Shown here: positions 9,705 to 18,936 of the stretch, piece by piece
Layout: every line of letters begins with the position of its first letter
Numbering within the stretch: position 1 is the stretch's first letter
Source: Gammaproteobacteria bacterium RIFCSPHIGHO2_12_FULL_35_23
GTDB lineage: Bacteria; Pseudomonadota; Gammaproteobacteria; UBA12402
Length of the DNA stretch: 48,237 bases
NCBI GenBank assembly: GCA_001801465.1
Contig: MGXT01000022.1
Location: 1-48,237 of the forward strand
Direction of reading: 5' to 3'
Made by a program: the position numbers and the translations under genes
Notes under the pieces: generated by a model
The model's database searches: none
The model's input: only the letters and a program-made list of their open reading frames with translations
Told to the model about the DNA's origin: nothing

Positions 9705-11438
9705 CTAATTCGCCTCAGGGAAAGGAGTGCTAGTTTTAGTCCCATTTAATGATTCTAATTGATCTGGAGGAATGTTCAAAATTCGCAGTGAACCGGCCAT
9801 AATTTTTGAAAACGCTGGGGCAGCAATAATACCACCTTGTTCAATCATATTTTGAGGATCACGAATAATAATTGCTATCACTAGCTGAGGGTCACTGACC
9901 GGTGCTATGCCAACAAATAAAGTATTATGGCCTGTCGTATAGCCATGAGAACCTGCGGCAATATAAGAAGTTCCCGTTTTACCTGCCACACGATAACCAG
10001 GTACTGCAGCTTGCGTTCCAGTTGACTCTTCATTGGCAATTGTAGGTTTTACTACCTGCTCTAATAATAGCAACATTTCGTGCGCCAACTCTGGATCCAT
10101 AGCTTGCTGACAGGTCACCGGTTGACTACGTTTTAAGAAAGTAATCGGACAAATTTTTCCTTGATTGGCAATGGCAGTGTAAGCCTGCGCTAATTGCAAG
10201 GTGGTGACATCGATGCCATAACCGAAAGTTAAAGTGACATAATCAAAAGGTCGCCATTCAGTTTTATAGGGCAACACACCATCGCTTTCTCCAGGAAAAC
10301 CACTAGCAGTTCGCTCTCCAAAACCAAGTCGTTGTAACAAATTAATTAGATTGTTAGGGGGCAACAATAAGTTCATCTTGGCCACCCCTACGTTACTAGA
10401 ACGTTGCAATATTTGTATTACATTAATAACGCCATTATTTTTTTCATCGCGAACTTTACCATCGCCGACAATAAACCAACCTGGATTAGTATCTACTTCA
10501 GTAGCGGGTAAAAATTTACCGCTTTCTAACGCATTCGCAATACTAAAAGTTTTCATCGTTGATCCAGGCTCAAACATATCAGTTACAGCACGATTACGAT
10601 AGCGATCATAAGGGGGAGAATAGGGTTTATTTGGATTAAAGGTAGGGAAGTTTACCATTGCTAAAATTTCCCCAGTTTTAGGGTTAACTACAACAGCTGA
10701 GCCAGATTCCGCCTTATATTGACTAATTGTTTGCTGCAAAACTTGAAATGTTAAAAATTGAATTCGATCATTTAAACTGAGAATTAAATTTCTACCTGGC
10801 TTAGCATGGGAAATAGTATCCATGACCGCAACAATATTGCCTAAGCGATCTTTTACTACACTACGCTTACCTGGTATCCCGTGTAACCAATCGTTATAAG
10901 CCAGCTCTAAGCCTGCTTGACCTGCGTCATCAATATTTGTGTAGCCTACTACATGAGCAGTGATGGGTCCCTCTGGATAATAACGATGATACTCTTGCTC
11001 AGTATAAATACCCGGCATGTTTAACGCTGTAATCTTATTACCTTCATTTTCATTGATGTCTCGTACTATATAGATAAATAACTTGTGTGCATTACGATGC
11101 AGTAGTTTTTGCAAAGCATTAGGTGATATTTTTAAAATACTGCTTACTGCAATAATATTTTGGTAGTCGGCTTTAAATTCTTGCGGATTAATCCAAATAG
11201 AATCAACGGGTATACTCACTGCCAAAGGTATACCATCAGCACTAAGAATCATACCGCGGTAAGCAGGGATTGGGACATCTCTTAATATTCGTTCGTCTGC
11301 TTGTTGAACTAAAAAACCACGGTCTATCACTGTCAGGTAAATCATTCTTAACACAATGGCTAAGACAATCAGTAATAATAACCCAACAACTATCCAATAA
11401 CGAAAACGTAAAAATTCTATAGATTGTCTATTTCGCAT
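9705..11438 (-). CDS. ftsI: FtsI / PBP3, septal peptidoglycan transpeptidase
   Basis: Class B penicillin-binding protein that crosslinks septal peptidoglycan in partnership with FtsW. The 577-residue protein has an N-terminal membrane anchor (about residues 14-36), a PBP dimerisation domain and a C-terminal transpeptidase domain. The active-site motifs are all present: GSTMK with catalytic Ser293, SSN at 347-349 and KTG at 487-489. The gene overlaps ftsL by 11 bases and abuts murE, so it is clearly part of the dcw transcript. It is a predicted target of beta-lactams. Confidence 0.97.
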   Translation of the reverse strand: MRNRQSIEFLRFRYWIVVGLLLLIVLAIVLRMIYLTVIDRGFLVQQADERILRDVPIPAYRGMILSADGIPLAVSIPVDSIWINPQEFKADYQNIIAVSSILKISPNALQKLLHRNAHKLFIYIVRDINENEGNKITALNMPGIYTEQEYHRYYPEGPITAHVVGYTNIDDAGQAGLELAYNDWLHGIPGKRSVVKDRLGNIVAVMDTISHAKPGRNLILSLNDRIQFLTFQVLQQTISQYKAESGSAVVVNPKTGEILAMVNFPTFNPNKPYSPPYDRYRNRAVTDMFEPGSTMKTFSIANALESGKFLPATEVDTNPGWFIVGDGKVRDEKNNGVINVIQILQRSSNVGVAKMNLLLPPNNLINLLQRLGFGERTASGFPGESDGVLPYKTEWRPFDYVTLTFGYGIDVTTLQLAQAYTAIANQGKICPITFLKRSQPVTCQQAMDPELAHEMLLLLEQVVKPTIANEESTGTQAAVPGYRVAGKTGTSYIAAGSHGYTTGHNTLFVGIAPVSDPQLVIAIIIRDPQNMIEQGGIIAAPAFSKIMAGSLRILNIPPDQLESLNGTKTSTPFPEAN

Positions 11439-11763
11439 CTATCATAACTACCGCACCAGAAGCTGGCATGCTCATATTAAGCTCTTGATGAGCTAATTGC
11501 GCAACACGTTCTTGATTCGCCAAAGCGGTTTTATGTAGTAGTAATTGAGTCCATTCATTGTGCAGTTGTACATTCTGAGTTTGCATCACTTCAAATTGAT
11601 TATTTAAACGACGATTTACATCTTTTAAATAGATTAACCCAAAAGCAGACAAGAGCACCAGAAAAGACAAGCTAAATACCATCATGTATTCACGAGTGAT
11701 TACAAAAGGTAATTCCCATAATGCTATACTTCGACTGGTTAATGCTCTAACTGCTGTATTCAT
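11428..11763 (-). CDS. ftsL: FtsL, cell division protein
   Basis: Small bitopic divisome protein that forms a complex with FtsQ and FtsB and helps activate FtsWI. The 111-residue protein has one hydrophobic segment (about residues 27-46, MVFSLSFLVLLSAFGLIYL). A periplasmic heptad-like coiled coil follows (about 50-90). This is the standard FtsL architecture; primary sequence is poorly conserved in this family. Position between rsmH and ftsI and a gaggg ribosome binding site support the call. It overlaps the ftsI start by 11 bases. Confidence 0.9.
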   Translation of the reverse strand: MNTAVRALTSRSIALWELPFVITREYMMVFSLSFLVLLSAFGLIYLKDVNRRLNNQFEVMQTQNVQLHNEWTQLLLHKTALANQERVAQLAHQELNMSMPASGAVVMIDAK

Positions 11764-11770
11764 ATGTCCC

Positions 11771-12694
11771 TCATCCTATTTTTTCTGCTATTCTTAAAAT
11801 TGCACTACGCGCCCTAGTGTTACCCAAAATTTCTTCTTCACTTGGCCGAATTGCTTTCCCTATTATTTTTAGTTTTCTATATTTAGCAATTTCAGCTTCT
11901 GTCAGCGGTAAACCGCGAGGAATATCTATCCCTTCGGCATACCGCCTAAAAAAATGTTTAATCCCTTGGTCTTCTAGCGAATGAAAATCAATGATCGCTA
12001 AACGACCCCCTATTTTTAGAACCCGCAAGCTTTGCGCTAAACCGCGCTGTAAGTCCGCTAATTCATCATTTAAAAAAATCCGCAACGCCTGAAAACTTCG
12101 GGTTGCAGGATGTTTACCATCCTTTAGCGGATTGGCTTTAGCAATGATTTCTGCAAGTTGCAAGGTTCTTGTTATAGACTGCTCTGTTCTTGCTTTAACA
12201 ATTGCTTTAGCTATCCGTTTTGCAAATCGCTCCTCTCCAAAATCTCTCAACACTTGTGCTAACATTGGTTCTGGCACTTCTGCTAACCAAGTAGCTGCAC
12301 TCATTCCTGTACTCGTATCCATGCGCATGTCTAAAGGACCATCACGCAAAAAGCTAAAACCACGTGCTGCGTCATCTAATTGCGGGGATGACACACCTAA
12401 ATCAAGTAATATTCCACTCACTTTTTCTATTACCTGATGTTGTTTTGCAAATTCTTCCAATTTTGCAAAGCTGCCCTGACAGATAATTACTCTAGGCTCC
12501 TTTGCAAATAGCTTATGAGCGTGAGCAATAGCTTCAGGATCTTTATCAATTACCAACAACCGACCTTGAGCACCTAACTTTTCTAAAATTAAGCTGCTGT
12601 GTCCTCCTCGTCCAAAGGTCCCATCGATATAAATACCATCAAGCTCAATGTTCAAGGCTTCAACAGCTTCTTTCAATAACACCGTTTGATGCAT
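11771..12694 (-). CDS. rsmH: RsmH (MraW), 16S rRNA m4C1402 methyltransferase
   Basis: SAM-dependent enzyme that N4-methylates C1402 of 16S rRNA. The 307-residue length is normal. Seen motifs: the N-terminal [13 protein letters not shown], the SAM-binding loop [28 protein letters not shown], and the C-terminal [15 protein letters not shown] segment. The start has a clear gaggt ribosome binding site. It is second in the dcw cluster, 96 bases after mraZ, as in most bacteria. The C-terminal [14 protein letters not shown] matches the family end. Confidence 0.97.
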   Translation of the reverse strand: MHQTVLLKEAVEALNIELDGIYIDGTFGRGGHSSLILEKLGAQGRLLVIDKDPEAIAHAHKLFAKEPRVIICQGSFAKLEEFAKQHQVIEKVSGILLDLGVSSPQLDDAARGFSFLRDGPLDMRMDTSTGMSAATWLAEVPEPMLAQVLRDFGEERFAKRIAKAIVKARTEQSITRTLQLAEIIAKANPLKDGKHPATRSFQALRIFLNDELADLQRGLAQSLRVLKIGGRLAIIDFHSLEDQGIKHFFRRYAEGIDIPRGLPLTEAEIAKYRKLKIIGKAIRPSEEEILGNTRARSAILRIAEKIG

Positions 12695-12790
12695 GGATAC
12701 CTCTAATAGCTGCTATCTCTATTTTTACAGTTACCAACCAAGGAAACTGCTACCAATCATTTTTAGCAACCTTTATCGATACCCACGCAT

Positions 12791-13246
12791 CTACAGTGCT
12801 AACGAATCAAGCTCGTCAGGTAAGCTGTCATCATTCAGCTCTTCACCTAACCAGTGGTCTCGTTGTGTTTGCCATGTCTCCTCATTCCAAAGTTCAAACT
12901 TCTTCCCCTGACCTAACATGATGACGCGCCCGTCAAGAGAAGCATACTCCCTAAGTAAGGGTGGCAGCAAAATTCTTCCTTGCTTATCCATTTCTACTTC
13001 GGTGGCATGACCGAGTAAAAGTCTCTGGATTCGCCTTGTTGTTTTATTAAAACTTGGCAGGGCTTCTATCTTTGCTTCAATAACTTCCCAAGCCGGTAAT
13101 GAATAAAGCAACAAACAACGCTGTTCAGTATCAATGGTTAGTATCAAGTGCCCTTGGGCTACATCAAGCAAACGTTGACGATAACGGGTAGGAATACTTA
13201 ACCGTCCTTTTTCGTCGACATTGATTGCATTGATACCTCGAAACAC
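12791..13246 (-). CDS. mraZ: MraZ, transcriptional regulator of the dcw cluster (GTG start)
   Basis: DNA-binding regulator of the dcw operon, built from two SpoVT/AbrB-like MraZ domains, each with a DxxGR motif: NVDEKGRLSIPTRYR near the N-terminus and EMDKQGRILLPPLLR in the second half. The longest open frame starts at 13327. I chose the GTG at 13246 because it gives MFRGINAINV, matching the family N-terminus. It also yields 151 residues (E. coli MraZ has 152) and is preceded by a strong ggaggag ribosome binding site 7-8 bases upstream. The predicted operator lies about 45 bases further upstream, so autoregulation is likely. Confidence 0.96.
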   Translation of the reverse strand: MFRGINAINVDEKGRLSIPTRYRQRLLDVAQGHLILTIDTEQRCLLLYSLPAWEVIEAKIEALPSFNKTTRRIQRLLLGHATEVEMDKQGRILLPPLLREYASLDGRVIMLGQGKKFELWNEETWQTQRDHWLGEELNDDSLPDELDSLAL

Positions 13247-13291
13247 CTTTAACTCCTCCATGAGAGAGATGATCTTAAGCATAACACAGCT

Positions 13292-13326
13292 TTCCACTTT
13301 TGCCCAATATTCCCCACTTTTTTTCA
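13292..13326 (-). promoter_or_regulatory. MraZ operator, four TGGGN-like boxes
   Basis: Read on the minus strand, the order is TGAAA, 5 bases, TGGGG, 5 bases, TGGGC, 5 bases, TGGAA. The exact 10-base period of TGG-type boxes with 5-base AT-rich spacers matches the known MraZ binding site (TGGGN repeats separated by 5 bases). The two middle boxes are perfect, the outer ones degenerate. Its place just upstream of mraZ fits autoregulation of the whole dcw transcript. Confidence 0.75.
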
Positions 13327-13542
13327 CTTTTTTGCAAAATTTTTATTTTTCACCAATAAATCGCCAAAAAAACACTTACTTTCAATTAACTATGTCTATT
13401 TTTTATACATATTAATAAGCTCGGGGTAACTGGATATGAATAAGTTTTGATCAAGTTTATCTTGTCACTTAGCTAAAAAGAGAATTGTTTTACAAAAAAA
13501 ATTCCTAGAGAATGGATCAATAAGCTAAGTTATAAGGATATT

Positions 13543-14727
13543 ATGACGCAAACACTGCCACTAGGCCCGACTCGTATCAATCTTATTGTTTTAACTATTT
13601 TGGGATTGAGCCCCTTAGTAGGGATGGGCATTGATTTAATTACCCCCTCTTTACCTGCCATAAGTCAGGACTTAGCAGTTTCTAATACTGTCACTAAAAA
13701 TCTCATTGCTATCTATCTCCTAGGTTATGCTTTAGGAAATTTTTTGGTGGGCTTTTTAACAGATATTTTAGGGAGAAAAAAGCTTTTTATTATAGCATTA
13801 CTTAGTTTTATAGTTTTTAGTCTACTACCAGTTTTCTTTCCCTATATTAGTATTTTGTTCTTTGCTCGATTATTTCAAGGCCTTGCACTCGGTGGCTATG
13901 CAGTGATAACACGCGGTATTTTTTCTGATATCCTTAGCCCAGAACACCTGCCTAAAACAATTACCCTGATTGCAACCGCCTGGGGTATAGGGCCTATTAT
14001 TGGACCTGCTATCGGTGGTTACTTGCAATATTATTTTAACTGGCAAGCTTGCTTTATATTCTTTGCAGTCTATGGTTTGTGTGGATTATTAATTTTTTTA
14101 TTCATCCTACCTGAAACTTTACAGCAAAAACAAACTTTGCAACTAACTCAATTAAAAAATAATTTTATAGCCATTGCTAGGCACCGAGTTTTCATCGGTG
14201 TTATTGTCCTCATGGGCTCAGCTTATTCTATGTTAATCGCTTTTAACACGCTAGGTCCTTTTCTAATTCAAAATAGCTTAGGTTATTCTGCTATCGATTT
14301 TGGTCATATTGCCTTAGGTTTAGGCGTAAGCTTTTTACTCGGTACTATAGTCTGTAGAATATTAATTAAAAAATATCCTCCAGAAACTTTATTTTTATTT
14401 ACTATTCCCATTATTCTAATCATTATAATTCTTAGTCTTGTTTTGGCTTATTTAAACAGCAAAAACTTATGCCTTGTTATTATTTCTAGTTTATTTACTT
14501 TTTTTACTTGCGGTATTTTATATCCAGCCGGCATGAGTAAAGGAATTTCATTATTTCGTCATTTACCAGGCAGCTCTACAGCATTAATGGGTTTAATCAA
14601 TGTCTTAATTACGAGCTTGGTTGCAACCTTATTAGGTTTTGTCAATTCCACCTCAGTTGCTATGAGTTGGACTTATTTACTATTGATGCTAATCACCACT
14701 GGTTGTTATCTGTTTCTAATTCGTTAA
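13543..14727 (+). CDS. MFS transporter, Bcr/CflA drug-resistance family
   Basis: Inner-membrane proton-driven exporter with 12 predicted transmembrane segments over 394 residues. The N-terminal part has the Bcr/CflA pattern (MGIDLITPSLPAISQDL). The loop 2-3 motif of the major facilitator superfamily follows, GFLTDILGRKKLFI. Segment 5 carries the antiporter-type GIGPIIGPAIGGYL motif typical of drug:H+ antiporters. The start has an aagga ribosome binding site. It is divergent from mraZ and its stop overlaps the end of the hydrogenase-like cluster by 4 bases on the other strand. The substrate cannot be read from the sequence. Confidence 0.88.
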   Translation: MTQTLPLGPTRINLIVLTILGLSPLVGMGIDLITPSLPAISQDLAVSNTVTKNLIAIYLLGYALGNFLVGFLTDILGRKKLFIIALLSFIVFSLLPVFFPYISILFFARLFQGLALGGYAVITRGIFSDILSPEHLPKTITLIATAWGIGPIIGPAIGGYLQYYFNWQACFIFFAVYGLCGLLIFLFILPETLQQKQTLQLTQLKNNFIAIARHRVFIGVIVLMGSAYSMLIAFNTLGPFLIQNSLGYSAIDFGHIALGLGVSFLLGTIVCRILIKKYPPETLFLFTIPIILIIIILSLVLAYLNSKNLCLVIISSLFTFFTCGILYPAGMSKGISLFRHLPGSSTALMGLINVLITSLVATLLGFVNSTSVAMSWTYLLLMLITTGCYLFLIR

Positions 14728-15236
14728 GAAACGCATTGTAATGCAGCAAAAATTCCTTGCATAATAGCTACTGGCGTAGGAGGACATCCTGATACCACGA
14801 CGTTAACTGGAATCACCTCATTAACCGGACCAACAATTGCATAAGAACCTTGAAAAACGCCACCACATTTAGCACAGTCCCCAACTGCCACCACCAGTTT
14901 AGGATCTGGTGTAGCGTCATACGTTCGTAGCAAAGCTTCTTGCATATTCTTGGTGACAGGACCTGTCACTAATAATAGATCAGCATGTCTTGGACTTGCC
15001 ACAAAATGAATACCATAGCGTTCTAGATTATAATATGGATTATTCACTGCATGGATTTCTAATTCACAAGCATTACAAGAACCCGCATCGACCATACGAA
15101 TAGCCAGAGCACGGCTAAATTTATTTGCGATCTCTACTTGCAAAGCTCGTCCAAGATGCTCAATTTCGTGTTGCGGCATAGGCAAAATTTCAGTTTGTAT
15201 ACCCGTTGAAAATATTTTTTTTGCTAACCTTAACAT
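14724..15236 (-). CDS. HyfI/HycG/NuoB-like small subunit with N2-type Fe-S site
   Basis: Small subunit of a group 4 hydrogenase or complex-I-related enzyme. The 170-residue protein keeps the cluster-binding cysteines: GSCNACELE (Cys54, Cys57), GDCAKCGG (Cys121, plus Cys124) and SGCPPTP (Cys151). A [4Fe-4S] cluster of N2 type should therefore bind. It is the last gene of a six-gene minus-strand operon, 9 bases after the large-subunit gene. HyfI and HycG are the closest named relatives. Because the partner large subunit lacks NiFe ligands, this cluster cannot deliver electrons to a NiFe site as in a true hydrogenase. Confidence 0.88.
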   Translation of the reverse strand: MLRLAKKIFSTGIQTEILPMPQHEIEHLGRALQVEIANKFSRALAIRMVDAGSCNACELEIHAVNNPYYNLERYGIHFVASPRHADLLLVTGPVTKNMQEALLRTYDATPDPKLVVAVGDCAKCGGVFQGSYAIVGPVNEVIPVNVVVSGCPPTPVAIMQGIFAALQCVS

Positions 15237-15245
15237 ACTTAATCC

Positions 15246-16820
15246 TCAGCTATCTTGACCACTATAACTTAAATTAAATGACTTATTAATTAAGGGAAAA
15301 TCTGCCACAATGTTATCCAATACCGCTTGTTCCAGTGCCGGCCAATTTTGCCAAGAAGGATCATGAAAATGACAAAATTGAATCTTTTCATCGTTTATTA
15401 TTACATTCACTATAATAGGTCCTCGCCAACCTTCGACGCACCCCAGGCCTGTGTGGGATCCAGAGTGAGTAGCTATCGAACTTTGCTGATGCTCCTGTTT
15501 GTAATTTAAATCTTTAATGAAAGTTTTTATTAATTTAATACTTTCAAAACATTCTTTAAATCGAACAACTACTCGATCAGCAACATCTCCTAACGTTGTT
15601 TTAAATTGATCAATCATTTTTAAATGATAAGGTGCGTAGGCTGCGATACGTCTTATATCTAAATCAATTCCTGAAGCCTTAGCCACTAGTCCAACAACTC
15701 CTAAATCTCTTGCGACAGAAGTCGATAAAATACCTGCCGCAACTAACCGATCTTGCAACCCAGCGTGCTGATTACAAATATTTTCCAATTCTATTAATCT
15801 AGCATTAATCAAGGTTAGCTCTTGCTCCATTGTTAGCAAATGATTCGTTGATAAAGGTTGATTGGTTTGAAAAGGAACAATACAGTCCATCATATAGCGA
15901 TGATTTACATATTCTTGGTTATGACGTAAGCCCTGCTCTTTAAGGAGAGTAAATTGCGATTGCAAACTAGGTAAAGCTGCATCATTAACAATTGCTCCTA
16001 TATCTCCAATATGATTTAAAATTCGTTCTCGCTCTAATAAAATAGCTCGAAACAACAAAACTTCTTGGGAAACGGCTTGATGATAGGCTTGTTCACAAGC
16101 CATTGCGAAAGCCCACGCATAAGCAACTGTACTATCCCCACTTACTCGACCAATAATCTTTCCTGCCTCAGTAAGTGTTCTATTTCTTAATAAACTATGA
16201 ATTCCCTTATGGGTATAGCCCAATCGTTCTTCTAATTTTAAAATTCTTTCTCCGACAACAGAAAAACGAAAGTGGCCAGGTTCAATTATCCCTGCATGGA
16301 CAGGCCCAACTGGTATTTCGTGTACATCATCACCTGTAACTTTATGAAATACGTAAGCCGCAGGTGAAAAAAAATTTTTTGTTTTACTTTCTTTATTTAA
16401 AATACCTTTTGGCCAATAACCATGATTTAACCAATTACGTTTGTCTGTCATGCCGCGCACTGGTACTCGTGTTAATTCATAAAGCGCTCGTTGCAAACGA
16501 TTCGCCACCGGAAAAACCTTACTCAAATCAACTAGTGAAATTTGCTGGCCAGAAAATAGCGAGGTAATACAAAACAATCCTTGTTTCGGCTGTAAATAAA
16601 GCACGGTCCAAGCCATAATCGGTTGAGATTGAGCATTCCCAGCGTCTTGATTATCTTTCATGACTGGCGCTAACCACTCTGTTAATAATACGCCTTCTTG
16701 ATGCTTGATGATTTCAGCGATACTTAACTGGGCTTTAGGAGGTACTCGGATAAAATGAACAACTAGCTGGCCAGAAATAATTTCAGTTTTGGGATTAAAG
16801 GATTGTAGATGTTTTAACAT
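15246..16820 (-). CDS. HyfG/HycE-like large subunit lacking all NiFe-binding cysteines (Ehr-type)
   Basis: A 524-residue protein with a NuoC-like N-terminal domain (about 1-140) fused to a NuoD/HycE-like large-subunit domain. The family motif VGPVHAGIIEPGHFRF is present at 171-186, followed by GERILKLEERLGYTHKG. In NiFe hydrogenases the next motif is a CxxC; here the stretch reads GRVSGDST (224-231) with no cysteine. At the C-terminus the expected DPCxxC is replaced by HDPSWQNW (486-493). All four NiFe ligands are therefore absent. It overlaps hyfF by one base. By family knowledge this places it among energy-converting-hydrogenase-related (Ehr) subunits rather than hydrogenases. What it catalyses is unknown. 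Confidence 0.88.
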   Translation of the reverse strand: MLKHLQSFNPKTEIISGQLVVHFIRVPPKAQLSIAEIIKHQEGVLLTEWLAPVMKDNQDAGNAQSQPIMAWTVLYLQPKQGLFCITSLFSGQQISLVDLSKVFPVANRLQRALYELTRVPVRGMTDKRNWLNHGYWPKGILNKESKTKNFFSPAAYVFHKVTGDDVHEIPVGPVHAGIIEPGHFRFSVVGERILKLEERLGYTHKGIHSLLRNRTLTEAGKIIGRVSGDSTVAYAWAFAMACEQAYHQAVSQEVLLFRAILLERERILNHIGDIGAIVNDAALPSLQSQFTLLKEQGLRHNQEYVNHRYMMDCIVPFQTNQPLSTNHLLTMEQELTLINARLIELENICNQHAGLQDRLVAAGILSTSVARDLGVVGLVAKASGIDLDIRRIAAYAPYHLKMIDQFKTTLGDVADRVVVRFKECFESIKLIKTFIKDLNYKQEHQQSSIATHSGSHTGLGCVEGWRGPIIVNVIINDEKIQFCHFHDPSWQNWPALEQAVLDNIVADFPLINKSFNLSYSGQDS

Positions 16821-18283
16821 TAAATCTTACCCATAAAAAACATGATCACTGGCATTAATAAAAACAGGGGTACCCACAAACCAGCCAGCGTAACCAAGCC
16901 TAAATGCAGTAGAATTGGCCAATTGCTTACATGTTTAAAAGAAAAATTATGCGTTTTTATTTCAGAAGAATGACTAAAGACAATTGCTTGAATTTTCATA
17001 AAAATAGCTAAAAATGCTAAACTAAGTCCAATAATCAATGGAATAACTAACCAATAATTAACCTGAACCACTGCAAAAAGTAATAACATTTCACTAATAA
17101 ACAATCCAAAAGGCGGTAGCCCCAACAAAGCCAAACTACTTAACAGCAACAACCAAGCTAATAAAGGAGTCATCACACCCGCGGCTCGTAAACGTTTTAT
17201 CACTTGGGTATGAAATACTTGAATAAGATTACCAGCAGTAAAAAAGGCTGCGGTTTTACTCAATGCGTGGAGTAAAACATGAAATAAGCCTGCCAAATAA
17301 GCTAAAGGAGTTCCTATACCGAAAGCAATACTAATTAGCCCCATATGTTCAATAGAAGAATAAGCAAATAAACGTTTGATATTATGTTGTCTTAGTAAAG
17401 AAAAAGCTGCATACAATAAGTTCATAAAACCAAAAAGGATTAACAATATTTGTGCGAAATGATGCGCAGCGGTCTGATCTAAAATAAGTTTAAAGCGAAT
17501 AATTGCAAATAAAGCTACGTTTAACAATAAGCCTGATAATAAGGCCGAAATAGGGGTAGGACCCTCGGCATGTGCATCAGGCAACCAAGAGTGTAACGGA
17601 AAAAATCCAGCCTTAGTACCATAACCCACAAAGATAAACACAAAAGAAATTTCTAGTAATTTTGGTGGTAATTGTGAGGCGATTTTCAATAAGGCAGTCC
17701 ATTGTAATCCCTGATAACTCACCAAGCTATGATGAGAAGCAAAATAAAAAATAATGGTACCTAATAAAGCCAACCCCAATCCTACGCCACATAAAATTAA
17801 ATATTTCCAAGCCGCTTCCAATGCTTCGGTTGTTTGATATAAAGCAACCAACACTACGCTTGAAATAGTAGCAAGTTCCATCGCAATCCACATTACCCCT
17901 AAGTTGTTACTAATTAGTACCAATAACATACTAAAAGTAAATAAATGATAAAAAGTATGATAAAAGCGATAAGTTAAAGGATGAAATTGACTACGATCAT
18001 ACTCATTTTTTAAATAACCCATTGCATAAAAAGCAGTCGTCATCGTAATAAAGGTATTAAGCAATACATAAAAAGAACCAAAAGTATCACACATGAACCA
18101 TTGATTTGCATATAAAACAGCGTGGCCTACGCTATAAACCAAAATAATTAATCGCAGCGCGATGAGAAAACTAACTACTGTTAAAATGAAGCTCCAACGC
18201 GCTGCGATTTCTCGATTTTTTATCCAAGGCAAAGAAAGAATTGCTATAATTGAAGGTAACATTAAAAGACCAAGCCAATTCAT
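16820..18283 (-). CDS. HyfF-like antiporter-type membrane subunit
   Basis: A 487-residue NuoN/MrpD-like subunit with about 13-14 transmembrane segments. It keeps the charged residues of the proton-pumping fold: Glu136 in VMWIAMELATISS and Lys224 in GYGTKAGFFPLHSWLPDAH, followed by the GPTPISALLSG helix. A later helix holds LLHALSKTAAFFTAG. A proton or sodium channel is therefore probably functional. It overlaps the upstream hyfE-like gene by 4 bases (ATGA type) and hyfG by one base, so translation is coupled. In E. coli hydrogenase-4 the equivalent is HyfF. Confidence 0.87.
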   Translation of the reverse strand: MNWLGLLMLPSIIAILSLPWIKNREIAARWSFILTVVSFLIALRLIILVYSVGHAVLYANQWFMCDTFGSFYVLLNTFITMTTAFYAMGYLKNEYDRSQFHPLTYRFYHTFYHLFTFSMLLVLISNNLGVMWIAMELATISSVVLVALYQTTEALEAAWKYLILCGVGLGLALLGTIIFYFASHHSLVSYQGLQWTALLKIASQLPPKLLEISFVFIFVGYGTKAGFFPLHSWLPDAHAEGPTPISALLSGLLLNVALFAIIRFKLILDQTAAHHFAQILLILFGFMNLLYAAFSLLRQHNIKRLFAYSSIEHMGLISIAFGIGTPLAYLAGLFHVLLHALSKTAAFFTAGNLIQVFHTQVIKRLRAAGVMTPLLAWLLLLSSLALLGLPPFGLFISEMLLLFAVVQVNYWLVIPLIIGLSLAFLAIFMKIQAIVFSHSSEIKTHNFSFKHVSNWPILLHLGLVTLAGLWVPLFLLMPVIMFFMGKI

Positions 18284-18936
18284 ACTGTTTCCTTGAGTTT
18301 TTCTAAATGTCGCATTTCTAAAGAACCATGCGTTGTTCTAATTCTTATTAAAAATAAAGCAAAGATCATAAAGCCAATTAAAATATCAAACCCAATCCCT
18401 AATTCAACAACCCAAGGAAAACCATTGGTTAAAGTAATGGATAATAAAAACATACTATTTTCAATCACTAATAAGCCTATCACTTGCGATATCGCTTTCT
18501 TTCTAAACATGATTAATAATACTGCTAACAAGGTGTTAGCAAGTGACAAAGAAAATGAGATGACAGCCTGGTCACCAATTAAAGCCTTAATTTGATAACT
18601 AATAATAAAAGCAAACGCTGTCAAAAGTATACCGGTAAACATTAATAGCGGCTTATTGATTAAAGGATCTATTCTCCCTGATAAATGTAAATAACTGACC
18701 AAGCGCCATAATAGCCAAGGCAATAATATAATTTTAACCAAAAAAGTAATGGATAAAGAAATAATTAGCTCTAAGCTTACTGCATAAAAAAGCTGTAAGG
18801 TTAAATAAATAGCTAAGAGTATATTTTGCCAAATTAATAACTTAACTAAATTAAAGATTCGGCTTTGCATCAGCATTAAAAAGCTAGTCATTAAAATCAA
18901 ACTGATCAACAGTAAGGTGATTTGCTGAGAAATCAT
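18280..18936 (-). CDS. HyfE-like membrane subunit
   Basis: A 218-residue integral membrane protein with about seven hydrophobic helices, matching HyfE of hydrogenase-4 in length and composition. The second half (SLANTLLAVLLIMFRKKAISQVIGLLVIENSMFL, read in two pieces) resembles NuoK: small, with a membrane glutamate in the VIENSMF segment. It overlaps both neighbours by 4 bases. Its role is inferred to be structural and to take part in ion translocation within the membrane arm. Confidence 0.82.
   Translation of the reverse strand: MISQQITLLLISLILMTSFLMLMQSRIFNLVKLLIWQNILLAIYLTLQLFYAVSLELIISLSITFLVKIILLPWLLWRLVSYLHLSGRIDPLINKPLLMFTGILLTAFAFIISYQIKALIGDQAVISFSLSLANTLLAVLLIMFRKKAISQVIGLLVIENSMFLLSITLTNGFPWVVELGIGFDILIGFMIFALFLIRIRTTHGSLEMRHLEKLKETV

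Noticed and set aside
15246..16820. A working NiFe hydrogenase or formate hydrogenlyase
   Set aside because: All four NiFe-ligating cysteines are absent from the large subunit, and no formate dehydrogenase or maturation genes are nearby.
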